A stretch of DNA of 64,000 bases from Bryobacteraceae bacterium (GTDB lineage Bacteria; Acidobacteriota; Terriglobia; Bryobacterales; Bryobacteraceae). The notes beneath the pieces were generated by a model. It was not told the DNA's origin, did no database searches, and saw nothing but the letters and a program-made list of their open reading frames with translations. A program made the translations under genes and the position numbers. The stretch spans positions 28,359 to 92,358 of the forward strand of contig JABAQT010000018.1 in assembly GCA_019187195.1 (NCBI GenBank), written 5' to 3'. Shown in pieces: positions 53,601 to 62,311 of the stretch. Position 1 is the stretch's first letter. Every line of letters starts with the position of its first letter.

Positions 53601-54182
53601 ATGAAACGACGCCGATTGCTCCAGTCCATGGCCGCGTTACCCGCGCTGCCGGCGATTCCCGCCTCCGCGCAGTATTCCGGCTCGCAGTCCTCCTCGTCCG
53701 AGATTCCGAAGTTGCAGGAGACGGCTCCCGACGCCGCCGCGGATGGCGTGCCACGATGCTTTTCCGCGGTCCAGATGGCCACTCTCGCAAAACTGGCGGA
53801 TACCATCGCGCCGAAGCTGGGCGAGCGCCCCGGCGCGCTGGAGGCCGGAGTGCCCGAGTTTCTCGACTTTCTCGTCGGAGCTTCCGGCACTGAACGGCAG
53901 ACGCTCTACCGCAACGGGCTCGACCGTCTGAACAACGAAGCGCGGACGCGATTCGGGAAGAGCTTCGCCGCGCTCGGTCCCGAAGAGACAAAGCCCCTGC
54001 TTGCACCGCTAACGCAGGCATGGACGTATGGAGGGCCGCGCGACCCGTACGCGCGCTTCCTGTCCGACGCCAGGGACGATATCATCCAGGCCACCGCCAG
54101 TTCGCGCGAATACGCTCGGGTGATGTCGCGCCGCTCGCGCTCGGCGGGGGGCATGAACTTCTACTGGCTGCCGCTCGATTAA
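53601..54182 (+). CDS. Tat-exported gluconate 2-dehydrogenase subunit 3-like protein
   Basis: 193 aa. A twin-arginine-type leader ([18 protein letters not shown]) is followed by a helical domain of the gluconate 2-dehydrogenase subunit 3 family: [44 protein letters not shown] and [19 protein letters not shown]. In known dehydrogenases this small subunit carries the folded flavoprotein through the Tat system in a hitch-hiker way. It follows selB by 10 bp and is 10 bp before the GMC gene. Confidence 0.88.
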   Translation: MKRRRLLQSMAALPALPAIPASAQYSGSQSSSSEIPKLQETAPDAAADGVPRCFSAVQMATLAKLADTIAPKLGERPGALEAGVPEFLDFLVGASGTERQTLYRNGLDRLNNEARTRFGKSFAALGPEETKPLLAPLTQAWTYGGPRDPYARFLSDARDDIIQATASSREYARVMSRRSRSAGGMNFYWLPLD

Positions 54183-54192
54183 GGAGATCCAC

Positions 54193-55776
54193 ATGCCGCG
54201 CAACTACGACGTACTCATCATTGGATCGGGCGCCGGCGGAGGGATGGCCGCCTGGGTGCTGGCGCGAGGAGGCGCCAGGTGCCTGATGCTGGACGCCGGG
54301 CCGGCGTTCGATTACGACCGGCAGCGCGTTCTCAAGGCTGTTTACGACCTGCCCTACCGCGGTTTCGGCAGGCCCGGCCGGTTTCCTCATGTCACGCAGG
54401 CCTCGGAGTTCAACGCCAACATCTGGGCGGACGAGAAGCAAAACCCTTACACCTACGATCCCGGCGACCCCTATTATTGGGTCCGCATCCGCGCTATTGG
54501 AGGCAAGACGTTGTTGTGGGGCCGTCAATCCTGGCGGCTGAGCGACTACGAATTCAAGTGCCGGGAGCATGACGGATTCGGTGAGAACTGGCCTATTCGC
54601 TACTCCGATCTCGCGCCTTACTACGACCGCGTGGAGCCGATGTTCAAGGTGTCGGGGAGGAAGGAAGGGCTCCCACAACTGCCCGACGGCATCTACGTTC
54701 CCGATGAGTCGCGGGATTCGGGATGCGTGCAGCGCTTTGCGGCGGCGTGCGCGAAGCGGAATATTCCCGTGACAAAGATGCGGCGGGCCACGGGGACGCT
54801 GGCGAGTTCGGCGAACGTGCTGCTGCCGGCGGCGCTTGAATCCGGCAATCTCACCCTGACGCCTAATGCCGTCGTGCGGGAAATCACCATCGACCGCAAC
54901 ACCGGGCTCGCTAACGGCGCGCTGTTTCTCGACCGCCGGTCGAAGAGGGAGTATCACGCGAAGGCGGGCATCGTCGTGGTGGCGGCTTCCTGCATCGAGA
55001 GCACGCGGCTACTGCTGAACTCGAAATCGCGGCAGTTCCCGGACGGGCTGGGCAATTCGAGCGGCGTTCTCGGCCACTACCTGTTCGATCAGTTCTATGT
55101 CAAGAGCGGAGTGCTCGCCGTGGTTCCCGAGGCGCGTGGAGGCAAGGGCGGGCGCGGCCTGATGGGCGGGGGCGGCTACGTGCCGCGCTTCCGCAATCTT
55201 GACAGGAGAGAGAAAGGGTTTCTCCGCGGCTATGCCTACGATTTCGGCAGCGGCTTCACCCCGGCGGCGAAATACTTCCCCGCCTACGGGGAGGAGTTGC
55301 AGAAACAACTCGACGGCGCGGCCGGAGCCGGATTCTCCATCACCACCATGGGCGAGGTGCTGCCGCGCAGGGAGAACTTCGTGCGCATCGATCCCGATGT
55401 AAAAGACGAGTGGGGCATCCCCGCGGCCAACATCCGGCAGAAATATTCGGATAACGAACACGCGATGGCGAGGGACGCCATGGAGACGGGGATCGCATTG
55501 TGCAGGGATGCGGGGTTTGAAGTAATCGCTTCACATACGCAGATGGCTCCTCCGGGCGAGAGCATCCATGAACTCGGAACCTGCCGCATGGGAGACAACC
55601 CGAAGACCAGTGTGCTCAACGCGCACAACCAGAGTCACGACGTGAAGAACCTCTTCGTCACCGATGGCAGCAGTTTTGTCTCCGGCGGAGCGCAGAATCC
55701 GACGCTGACCATCCTCGCTCTCTCGATGCGGGCGGGCGAATACATCCTGGAGCAGAAGAAAAAGGGACTCCTGTGA
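54193..55776 (+). CDS. GMC-family flavoprotein, large subunit of a periplasmic sugar/alcohol dehydrogenase
   Basis: 527 aa FAD enzyme of the GMC type related to gluconate/sorbitol dehydrogenase large subunits. GSGAGGG dinucleotide-binding loop at 11-17, [20 protein letters not shown], then the C-terminal HELGTCRMG and [20 protein letters not shown] blocks with His/Asn catalytic region. The start has AAGGAG. No own signal, so Tat export as partner of subunit 3 is likely. It oxidises a sugar or polyol and passes electrons to the cytochrome below (stop overlaps its start, GTGA). Confidence 0.92.
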   Translation: MPRNYDVLIIGSGAGGGMAAWVLARGGARCLMLDAGPAFDYDRQRVLKAVYDLPYRGFGRPGRFPHVTQASEFNANIWADEKQNPYTYDPGDPYYWVRIRAIGGKTLLWGRQSWRLSDYEFKCREHDGFGENWPIRYSDLAPYYDRVEPMFKVSGRKEGLPQLPDGIYVPDESRDSGCVQRFAAACAKRNIPVTKMRRATGTLASSANVLLPAALESGNLTLTPNAVVREITIDRNTGLANGALFLDRRSKREYHAKAGIVVVAASCIESTRLLLNSKSRQFPDGLGNSSGVLGHYLFDQFYVKSGVLAVVPEARGGKGGRGLMGGGGYVPRFRNLDRREKGFLRGYAYDFGSGFTPAAKYFPAYGEELQKQLDGAAGAGFSITTMGEVLPRRENFVRIDPDVKDEWGIPAANIRQKYSDNEHAMARDAMETGIALCRDAGFEVIASHTQMAPPGESIHELGTCRMGDNPKTSVLNAHNQSHDVKNLFVTDGSSFVSGGAQNPTLTILALSMRAGEYILEQKKKGLL

Positions 55777-56237
55777 CGCTGGCCCTGCTTCTGTTCCTGT
55801 TTGCGGATCACGCACCGCCGCCCGCCCAGCCTATCGCTTACAGCCACAAGTTGCACGCGGGCGCGCTCGGACTCGCATGCAAGACCTGTCACACCAATCC
55901 CGACCCGGGCGAGATGATGGGCTTCCCCGCCACCTCGGTCTGCATGACCTGTCATCAGAGCGTGAAGAAGGACTCGGAGCAGATTCAGAAACTGGCCGCG
56001 TTTCATGAGCAGAAGCGGGCCGTTCCATGGAAGCGCGTCTACCAGATTCCCAGTTTTGTCTTTTTCTCGCACAGGGTGCATGTCGAGGCGGGCTCATCGT
56101 GTGAAACCTGCCATGGGCCGGTGAAGGAGCGGGAAGCGCTGTGGCGCGAGAAGATCCTCTCGATGGGCAATTGCATGGAGTGCCACCAGCAGAAACACGC
56201 GCTCAACGACTGCGACACCTGCCACGAGCCGCGCTGA
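55773..56237 (+). CDS. Pentaheme c-type cytochrome
   Basis: 154 aa with a short hydrophobic N-terminus ([15 protein letters not shown]), secreted or anchored. Five CxxCH haem motifs: CKTCH, CMTCH, CETCH, CMECH and CDTCH, plus spare histidines ([23 protein letters not shown]) for bis-His axial ligation, as in cytochrome c3/c7-like proteins. The GTG start overlaps the GMC stop by four bases. Electron acceptor of the dehydrogenase. Known relatives of this enzyme use a triheme cytochrome; a pentaheme type is unusual. Confidence 0.93.
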   Translation: MTLALLLFLFADHAPPPAQPIAYSHKLHAGALGLACKTCHTNPDPGEMMGFPATSVCMTCHQSVKKDSEQIQKLAAFHEQKRAVPWKRVYQIPSFVFFSHRVHVEAGSSCETCHGPVKEREALWREKILSMGNCMECHQQKHALNDCDTCHEPR

Positions 56238-56297
56238 GAGCCGCCCGGGCAGCATGAGAACCTGTCGGGAGCCCGCGCCAGGGAAGCATCCGTCCCA

Positions 56298-56467
56298 CCG
56301 CCGTTCGATGACGGTGAACTGTACGGCAGGGTGGGCATCGAGAGGGTGACCTGTTCGTGCAATGCGACTCTTCGGGGCAGACGGCGCGGAGGTACGGACT
56401 GGTGATGATTCCGTTTAACGCCTACAAGCAAGACCTCACGCCTGCCAGTTGGCATGCCGGTGTTTGA
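56298..56467 (+). pseudogene. Possible remnant of a SAM-dependent methyltransferase
   Basis: Two fragments in different frames recall one family: PPFDDGELYGRV at 56298 and RRYGLVMIPFNAYKQDLT ending at the TGA 56465-56467. In intact proteins of this type they flank a SAM-binding core of about 80 residues, here missing. Call rests on memory of the family and is tentative. Confidence 0.35.
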
Positions 56468-56760
56468 TGGCGCATTTCCGGAGCTTCGCCGGGATCGCCG
56501 GCCGGCGGAACGGCCGTGCTCTGGAGGGCGGGAAAATCGCCCCCGGACCGCCCGGGCGCCGCGGGTCACGTGTGTGGGGACATCAGAGGTGGCGCCATGA
56601 ATGGCGCGCGGTTTCCGATGAATGAGGTCCTCGCGAACGCCGTGAATTTCGGACCAAAGTGGTCGCCGGCACTAAGTCCACCGGGTCCTGTATCCGCTTG
56701 CTGACTGTTAAAATTCTTCTTCACATATGCGGAAAATTCTTTTATTTTTTTCACTCAGAC

Positions 56761-56802
56761 GTGTCAGTTTGGTTGTACTATTAGGTTGAGTGAAACCGAC
56801 AC
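56761..56802 (+). promoter_or_regulatory. Inverted repeat flanking the decaheme gene start
   Basis: GTGTCAGTTT (56761-56770) and AAACCGACAC (56793-56802) are complementary at 9 of 10 positions, with the TACTAT box and the GTG start codon in the loop. Could be an operator or an RNA hairpin over the start. Confidence 0.4.
56776..56781 (+). promoter_or_regulatory. TACTAT box 8 nt before the 56790 GTG
   Basis: A -10-like hexamer ending 8 nt before the start codon. AT-rich DNA lies upstream. Fits a near-leaderless transcript. Confidence 0.35.
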
Positions 56803-57731
56803 TTAAGCTACTAGTTACCAAGGAACACCGGGGCTTTCTGGCGGCGGCGTTGCTCGCTTTCGTGGCACTACCTCTTGGGGGGCAGGAACAGGCCAAACCA
56901 CCCGGACCCCCACCTCCAGCCAAGGCGGAATATATGGGGAGCGCCGTCTGCCAAGGTTGTCATGAGGAGATCTTCAATGGACTTCAGAAGAACCCTCACT
57001 TCAAGGTGGATGGCAGTGACAGGTGGGGGTTCAAAGAGCAGGTGTGCGAGTCATGCCATGGCCCAGGGAGCCTGCATGCCGAGGCAGCCGACCCGGCATT
57101 AATCCGCAATCCTTTAAAAGTTCCGCTTCTCGAGGCCAACCGCATCTGCCTGAAGTGCCACCTGAACCAGCCGAGCCGCGTGGGATCTTTCCGTATCGCA
57201 CACGCCAGAAACCAGGTGGCGTGCGTGCTATGCCACTCGATTCACAAGCCTAAACCAAAGCGCACGATAGAGATATGCGGGACCTGCCACCTGGCGCAGG
57301 TGACTCAGTTTCAACGGCCCTACCGGCACCGCCTGATGGAGGGCGCAATTGACTGTATTGATTGCCACAATCCCCACGGACGTCTTCTACCGGGAGTCTT
57401 GCGCGAAGTTTCAGCGAACGAACCAGCCTGCTTCAAGTGTCACGGCGACAAGCGCGGACCGTTTACGTTTGAGCACGTTCCGGTGCGAACTGAAGGATGC
57501 ACGGCGTGCCATGAGCCGCACGGCTCCGCGAATCCGCGCATGCTCATCCGAGCCAATGTGCGGTTTCTGTGCCTGGAGTGTCATTCCAACCTCGGGACCA
57601 GTCCTTCGACGACGGCAATTGGCGGGGTTCCCCCGGCTTTCCATGATTTGCGCAGTCCACGGATACAGAATTGCACTATCTGTCACGTGAAAATTCACGG
57701 GTCCCATGTGAACAAGGTGTTCCTGCGATGA
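56790..57731 (+). CDS. Decaheme c-type cytochrome (DmsE/MtrA-like)
   Basis: 313 aa with GTG start and an uncleaved or cleaved signal (FLAAALLAFVALPLG). Ten CxxCH motifs: CQGCH, CESCH, CLKCH, CVLCH, CGTCH, CIDCH, CFKCH, CTACH, CLECH and CTICH. Length and haem number fit the DmsE/MtrA family, rod-like periplasmic cytochromes that plug into an outer-membrane barrel and carry electrons across it. The C-terminal stop overlaps the barrel gene start (ATGA), the same gene order as mtrA-mtrB and pioA-pioB. Ten haems are seen directly; function is inferred from context. Confidence 0.92.
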   Translation: MKPTLKLLVTKEHRGFLAAALLAFVALPLGGQEQAKPPGPPPPAKAEYMGSAVCQGCHEEIFNGLQKNPHFKVDGSDRWGFKEQVCESCHGPGSLHAEAADPALIRNPLKVPLLEANRICLKCHLNQPSRVGSFRIAHARNQVACVLCHSIHKPKPKRTIEICGTCHLAQVTQFQRPYRHRLMEGAIDCIDCHNPHGRLLPGVLREVSANEPACFKCHGDKRGPFTFEHVPVRTEGCTACHEPHGSANPRMLIRANVRFLCLECHSNLGTSPSTTAIGGVPPAFHDLRSPRIQNCTICHVKIHGSHVNKVFLR

Positions 57732-59716
57732 AGGTGTTGCTATTAGCCGCCATACTGAGTGGTTTGGCGCAGGGGCAAGACGCGCAGAAACCCCCGGAGC
57801 CCGCCAAGGAATCCGAAGAGAACAAGCCGGCCGCGGAGGCAAAAAAGCGCGAGGGTAAGGAGTCCGAGTCTACACCAGCCGAGGCCGCCACGGACGCACA
57901 GGGGCCATTTCGAATTGAATTTGAAGTTGGAGCGCGCTGGAATCTGGGCATCCAGGGAGATCTCAACACGTATCGCAGCATTGTGAATATGGGGGAGGGC
58001 GCGCGTCTGATGAACTGGGATGCGTCACTTGAGAAACCCTCGCTCAAGTGGTTGGAAAAAGCTCACTTCCGGGGTTACGGATGGGGCGGCGATCCGGCTG
58101 CGTGGATGCAATTCGGAGCCGGGCATTCGAAGTACTACCGTCTTTCGATCGACCATCGCAGCACGGCTTATTTCAGCGCCATGCCCTCTTTCGCCAACCC
58201 GTTGATTGATCGTGGGATCCTCGTCAACCAACGGTCCTACGACACCCGCCGCCGAATGACGGACGCCGAACTGACTTTGTTCCCCCTCCACAGGATCACA
58301 CCCTATTTCGGGTTCACCCGCGATACGGGCGCCGGCCGCGGCGTCTCGAACTTCGTGAGCGATGCCAACGAATATCCTGTGTTGACCAACCTGGGCGACC
58401 GCACGAACCTGTTTCGAGGCGGCGTCCGGATGGAATTCCGAACCTTTCATCTCACGTTGGAGCAGGGCGGCATCCTGTTCCGGGATGGGCAGTCGCTTGG
58501 AACTTCCAACAGGAATCCGGGGAATCTGGCGATACCGTACCTGGGGCAGACTCTCTTTCTGTCGCATCTGGTCCAGGACTATTCCGTGGAGGGAAGTAGT
58601 GTATTTAGCAAGGGTTACCTGACCGCCCAACCGGTGAGCTGGCTCGACCTTTCCGGCGCTTTCCAGTTCAGCCAGCCACGCAACGATGTCACCTACCGGC
58701 AGTCGAATCAGGGCAATTTCGTGGACATAGAGACACTGTTGTTCTTCAACTCACAGGATCTGCGGATTCTGGGGGCTTCGAATCAGCCGCACGCCACGGC
58801 CAACTTCGGCGCGGAACTCAGGCCTTACAAGCGCTTCCGTGTCATCGGATCAATCATGACCGACCGTCTGCACAACTCTTCGAACCTGGTGAATACGCCG
58901 ATCGCCGACCGGCTCGAGTGGACCTACAACACCGGGCAGGTGGAAGCGATCACTCAGGTCACGAACCGGTTCTCCGTGCGTGGGGGTTATCGCAATACAT
59001 GGGGCGATACGGTTGCGCGGGCTCCGTTTCTGGTTCTGACGGCGTCGGAACGCGGGGAGATGAGGCGGCAATCCGCGCTGGCCGGAGCGGTCTACCGGGT
59101 CACCGACCGGATCTCGTTCAACGCGGATGCAGATATTACGCGCAGCGATAGGGTGTTATTTCGCACCAGCCTCAGCGACTACGAGCGGCTGCGCCTGCGA
59201 GGGCGCTACCAGGTGCGGGATAACCTCCAGCTATATGGCACATTTCAATACCTGAACAATTCCAATCCGCCGCGACTGAATCCTTACGAATTCCGCAGCC
59301 AGCAAACGGCACTCGGATTGCATTGGCTTCCGCGTGGAGGCAAGACCGTCCAGATGATTGCCGAGTATGCGAGGTCTACGGTTCGTTCGGACCTGACGTT
59401 CCGCGAACCGCAGTTCCTGTCCGCCGTCGGCCACTCGTTCTATCGTGAGAACTCCCATAATTTCACGGGGTTGCTCACGTGGCGCATGGCTGTGGGCTGG
59501 ACCATGCAGCCGGAACTCAGCATGGGCGGTTCGATGTTTGTGTCCAATGGGAGCCGGCCGACGAACTACTACCAGCCGGTGGTACGTTTGCGCGCGCCGT
59601 TGTTCGCACACGTGGACTTGATCTCCGAGTACAGGTGGTATGGCGTCTCTCAACCGTTCTATCTGTATGAAGGCTTTCGCTCACACCAGGGCATTGTAGG
59701 AGTTCGAGTACACTGA
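57728..59716 (+). CDS. MtrB/PioB-like outer-membrane beta-barrel
   Basis: 662 aa. A signal peptide (LLLAAILSGLAQG) is followed by a Lys/Glu/Pro-rich stretch (about 18-60). The rest is alternating-residue beta strands with aromatic girdles (FRIEFEVGARWNLGI, YYRLSIDHRSTAYFS, RGGVRMEFRTFHLTLEQGG, VDLISEYRWYG) ending FRSHQGIVGVRVH. This is a barrel of MtrB/PioB size. MtrB's N-terminal CxxC is not present. Translationally coupled to the decaheme gene, so a porin-cytochrome conduit is likely. Sequence-only assignment to the MtrB family is uncertain; the barrel nature is clear. Confidence 0.8.
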   Translation: MKVLLLAAILSGLAQGQDAQKPPEPAKESEENKPAAEAKKREGKESESTPAEAATDAQGPFRIEFEVGARWNLGIQGDLNTYRSIVNMGEGARLMNWDASLEKPSLKWLEKAHFRGYGWGGDPAAWMQFGAGHSKYYRLSIDHRSTAYFSAMPSFANPLIDRGILVNQRSYDTRRRMTDAELTLFPLHRITPYFGFTRDTGAGRGVSNFVSDANEYPVLTNLGDRTNLFRGGVRMEFRTFHLTLEQGGILFRDGQSLGTSNRNPGNLAIPYLGQTLFLSHLVQDYSVEGSSVFSKGYLTAQPVSWLDLSGAFQFSQPRNDVTYRQSNQGNFVDIETLLFFNSQDLRILGASNQPHATANFGAELRPYKRFRVIGSIMTDRLHNSSNLVNTPIADRLEWTYNTGQVEAITQVTNRFSVRGGYRNTWGDTVARAPFLVLTASERGEMRRQSALAGAVYRVTDRISFNADADITRSDRVLFRTSLSDYERLRLRGRYQVRDNLQLYGTFQYLNNSNPPRLNPYEFRSQQTALGLHWLPRGGKTVQMIAEYARSTVRSDLTFREPQFLSAVGHSFYRENSHNFTGLLTWRMAVGWTMQPELSMGGSMFVSNGSRPTNYYQPVVRLRAPLFAHVDLISEYRWYGVSQPFYLYEGFRSHQGIVGVRVH

Positions 59717-59748
59717 GAGACAACGCAGTTGATTCCAGGAGCGAAGAA

Positions 59749-59958
59749 ATGAAGAAAACACCGTTGGTAGTATGCGCCGGCATTTTTGCGGCCGGTCTGA
59801 TGATGATGCAGAACATGGGGTTTGCGAAACCCGCATACAGCAAGAAGGAGAAGACTGGCTGCGCCACCTGCCATGTCACCGCCAAGTCGAAGGAACTGAA
59901 CGACGTCGGCAAGTGCTACCACGAAAAGAAAGATCTTAAGGAGTGCGCCGCCAAGTAG
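59749..59958 (+). CDS. Small exported monoheme cytochrome-like protein
   Basis: 69 aa. Signal peptide (LVVCAGIFAAGLMMMQNMG) and one haem motif in KTGCATCHVTAKSKEL. Two more cysteines follow (GKCYHEKKDLKECAA), not as CxxCH. AGGAGCGAAGAA lies before the ATG. It follows the barrel gene by 32 bp and is likely part of the same unit, as a soluble carrier or lid of the conduit. Too short for standard cytochrome c folds; similar tiny haem proteins occur beside such conduits. Confidence 0.8.
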   Translation: MKKTPLVVCAGIFAAGLMMMQNMGFAKPAYSKKEKTGCATCHVTAKSKELNDVGKCYHEKKDLKECAAK

Positions 59959-60127
59959 GATCGGGAGCGGCTCCGGCCCCTGAATTACGAACAATAACCC
60001 GCTATTATGAAATGGCGTTCGCTCGTTATTTCACCGCGAATAACCAGAGGGATAACAGATCTATTCTGAATTCATTTTGTGTCTTTGGCTTCTTATTTTC
60101 GGATAGATTTTAGATCCTTTTGCATCC

Positions 60128-61060
60128 TCATTCAGAGCGCGCATCGCTCCCGGCGGGCCAGCAACTCCGCACAACGGCACGGTTGACAGTGGCCTTCCAG
60201 CGCTGATCGAAGCGGGAGGCAATCTCGGGGTGAGCCGCCAGCACGTGGCCGAGACCGAGTCTCACGTGCGGCTGGGCGATCATTTCCTCCTTGCCGAGGA
60301 CCTGTTCCACTTCACTCCAACGGTTGGTGAGGCCGCCGCTGTCAAGCAGGAGGATGCGCGTACCGATGACACCGAAGTTTTTCAGGTGCGCGTCCGTCGA
60401 AAAGAGTCCGAGGCTCCATCCGTTCCGGCGCGTAAGGAGGAACCGGTCCAGCCATTCTTCCAATTCCTCGAAGCGGCTTTCATGCGCCAGTTGAACCATC
60501 TTCTGGAAGAGCGTGCACTCGACCCGTTCGGCCGCCTCGGATACGACCAGCCATCCCGGCCAGCCTCCAATGGAAACGCGCGCGGGAGGGAAGGTGACGC
60601 GCCCGGGCACGAGAAGGGAGCCGCAAAGGCGGGTTTGGGCGAGTTTTTCTCCGCGGACACTGCGCCGGTGATAGAGGCGAAGCATATCGCGAATATGTGA
60701 ACCATACCAGAGAGTCCGGGGAAAGACGAGGATCGCTCCCTGCAGAAGAACGCGAAGGAGGCGGATGCGGCGGGAAGGACGTTCGCGGAGGCGCCTGGCC
60801 CATGAGCCGGGCAGGAGAGCTTCGAGTTTGCGGAGAGCTCTCCACAGAAGAATGAGGGCAACTATTTCCGAAGGCGACCGCTCGCGGCAAACAACCCAGT
60901 TGCTCGATGCGTAGACAACCTTTCCAACGCCCTCGCCGAGACGGCGCAAGCGTTGCCTGGTCAGCTCTTCCGGGATGTCCGGAAGAACCTGGGGCAGAGC
61001 AGGAGCGCGCGTGGGTTGAGACGCCACAAAGGGTCCGTTTCTCTTCTCACCGTAGCGCAA
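60128..61060 (-). CDS. Protein-kinase-like (PKL-fold) protein, possibly LPS-kinase-like
   Basis: 310 aa. The N-terminal GEGVGKVVYASSNWVVCRE looks like a glycine loop and strand with Lys. The C-terminal block STDAHLKNFGV and LLLDSGGLT match the catalytic (HxDxxxxN-like) and DxG loops of small-molecule kinases such as YrbL or Kdo kinase. A TTG start at 61060 is used; in-frame GTG at 61027 is as likely, and neither has a good Shine-Dalgarno. A hydrophobic segment near residue 105 (VLLQGAILVF) may be buried. Divergent from the Spy-like gene. Substrate unknown. Confidence 0.7.
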   Translation of the reverse strand: MRYGEKRNGPFVASQPTRAPALPQVLPDIPEELTRQRLRRLGEGVGKVVYASSNWVVCRERSPSEIVALILLWRALRKLEALLPGSWARRLRERPSRRIRLLRVLLQGAILVFPRTLWYGSHIRDMLRLYHRRSVRGEKLAQTRLCGSLLVPGRVTFPPARVSIGGWPGWLVVSEAAERVECTLFQKMVQLAHESRFEELEEWLDRFLLTRRNGWSLGLFSTDAHLKNFGVIGTRILLLDSGGLTNRWSEVEQVLGKEEMIAQPHVRLGLGHVLAAHPEIASRFDQRWKATVNRAVVRSCWPAGSDARSE

Positions 61061-61088
61061 TTGCGAGGAGGCGGCAGGGCTTTACAAT
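61061..61088 (+). promoter_or_regulatory. Sigma-70-like promoter of the Spy/CpxP-like gene
   Basis: TTGCGA (61061-61066) and TACAAT (61083-61088) separated by 16 bp, about 70 nt before the ATG at 61156. Confidence 0.5.
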
Positions 61089-61155
61089 ACTTAACCAAGC
61101 CGTGCGCAACACCACGCGCCGGGCCGCGTTGATAGATATAGAGGAGAACCAACTC

Positions 61156-61644
61156 ATGACCAAACTAACCCGTTCCCTGATCACCGCGGCTTTCTCAGCC
61201 ACCCTGATGCTCGCCCAAGGACCCGGCGGCCAAGGCCCCGGAGACCATCCGCCGGACCCGCAGCGGATGACGGAGCGGCGCGTGAACTTTCTAACGCGCT
61301 CTCTCAATCTGACGGACGCGCAGAAAAGCCAGGCGACCACAATCTTCACCAATGCCGCGACAGCCGCGCAGAGCGTTCACACCAATATGCAAACGGCGCG
61401 CCAATCGTTGCGTGACGCGGTGAAGAAGAACGATGCCGCCGCCATCGACCAGGCGTCGCAAACCATCGGCAACCTTACCGGGCAGCTCACGTCCATTGAA
61501 AGCAAGGCAAATGCGGCTTTTTATGCGATTCTGACACCGGACCAGCAGACGAAGTTCGATTCCGGAATCAGGCGCGGGTTCGGCCCCCGGATGGGACGGC
61601 AGGGAGGCCGCTTTCACCAGGGAAGAGGCAACACGAATCAGTAG
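61156..61644 (+). CDS. Spy/CpxP-family LTxxQ-motif periplasmic protein
   Basis: 162 aa. Signal peptide (LITAAFSATLMLAQ), then an all-helical domain with two LTxxQ-type motifs, LNLTDAQKSQAT and LTPDQQTKFDSG, the hallmark of Spy/CpxP proteins that protect periplasmic proteins or sense envelope stress. A Gly/Arg-rich tail (FGPRMGRQGGRF) ends it. AGGAG lies 9 nt before ATG 61156; the longer frame back to 60907 lacks support. Divergent from the kinase-like gene. Confidence 0.85.
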   Translation: MTKLTRSLITAAFSATLMLAQGPGGQGPGDHPPDPQRMTERRVNFLTRSLNLTDAQKSQATTIFTNAATAAQSVHTNMQTARQSLRDAVKKNDAAAIDQASQTIGNLTGQLTSIESKANAAFYAILTPDQQTKFDSGIRRGFGPRMGRQGGRFHQGRGNTNQ

Positions 61645-61659
61645 TATAGATATAGACTG

Positions 61660-61689
61660 CGGGCCGGGGGGCGGAACCCCTCCGGCCCG
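61660..61689 (+). terminator. Strong hairpin after the Spy/CpxP-like gene
   Basis: CGGGCCGG (61660-61667) pairs exactly with CCGGCCCG (61682-61689), with GGGG/CCCC able to extend the stem. It starts 16 bp past the stop. No T-run. Confidence 0.5.
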
Positions 61690-61702
61690 TTGGCGTGCGG
61701 GG

Positions 61703-61708
61703 TAAAAT
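61703..61708 (+). promoter_or_regulatory. TAAAAT box 9 nt before the 61718 start codon
   Basis: A TANNNT box at the same distance as the others. No Shine-Dalgarno before the ATG. Follows the hairpin at 61660-61689. Confidence 0.35.
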
Positions 61709-61717
61709 GATACAAAG

Positions 61718-62311
61718 ATGAGACTCGCACGCGTGACGTTCGCGCTCCTGGCCGGCCTGACTCCGGCGGCGGCGCAGTCCTCGAAGCCGGGAATAGCACC
61801 CGCATGGGATGTCCAGGCGACTTTGAAGCAACTCATTTCCCAGGTGGAGCAGTATAAAGGGGTCGTGGACAAGTTGAAGATTCAGGAGTGGATCCAGAAG
61901 GGCGCCCCCGACGCTTACCTGCGCCAGCAGCAGGTGGTTAGGACTGAGGTAGGCTATCTGGACCTGGTGAGTGGCCGCCTATCCGCTCAACCGGAGAAGC
62001 TTTCGCTGGCGCTCGATGCGTTGTTCCGGCTGCAATCGCTCGAGATGCTGACGGCCTCGCTTTCCGAGGGCGCGGCGCGATACCAGGATAGGGCGGTGGC
62101 TGACCAGTTGAGCGTGCTGCTTAATCAGAACTCGAACACGAGGACGCAATTGCGGCAGTACGTATTGGACCTGTCAGTGAACAAGGAGAAGGAATACGAC
62201 ATTGTCGAGCGTGAAGCGCAGCGCTGCCAGGCAACGCTGAACCGGCCGGTGACTCCAGCGCCGGCTCCGGCGCGCACGGTGAAGAGTTCGTCGAAGCAGG
62301 GGAAAAAGTGA
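61718..62311 (+). CDS. Exported coiled-helix protein of unknown function
   Basis: 197 aa. Signal peptide (VTFALLAGLTPAAAQS) and a largely helical body (WDVQATLKQLISQVEQYKGV, LRQQQVVRTEVGYLDLVSG, LSVLLNQNSNTRTQLRQYV) suggesting a coiled or bundle structure; a Pro/Ala/Lys-rich tail follows. Not recognised. The GTG of the next gene overlaps its stop (GTGA), so they are coupled. Confidence 0.75.
   Translation: MRLARVTFALLAGLTPAAAQSSKPGIAPAWDVQATLKQLISQVEQYKGVVDKLKIQEWIQKGAPDAYLRQQQVVRTEVGYLDLVSGRLSAQPEKLSLALDALFRLQSLEMLTASLSEGAARYQDRAVADQLSVLLNQNSNTRTQLRQYVLDLSVNKEKEYDIVEREAQRCQATLNRPVTPAPAPARTVKSSSKQGKK

Larger units (their letters stand above)
56238..56789. other. Long intergenic stretch with a decayed gene and AT-rich upstream DNA
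   Basis: Contains the methyltransferase-like remnant (56298-56467), an inverted repeat GCGCCAT-GA-ATGGCGC at 56592-56607, and an AT-rich run (about 56700-56760) before the decaheme gene. No intact gene was seen. No frame across it looks coding except the remnant. Confidence 0.6.
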
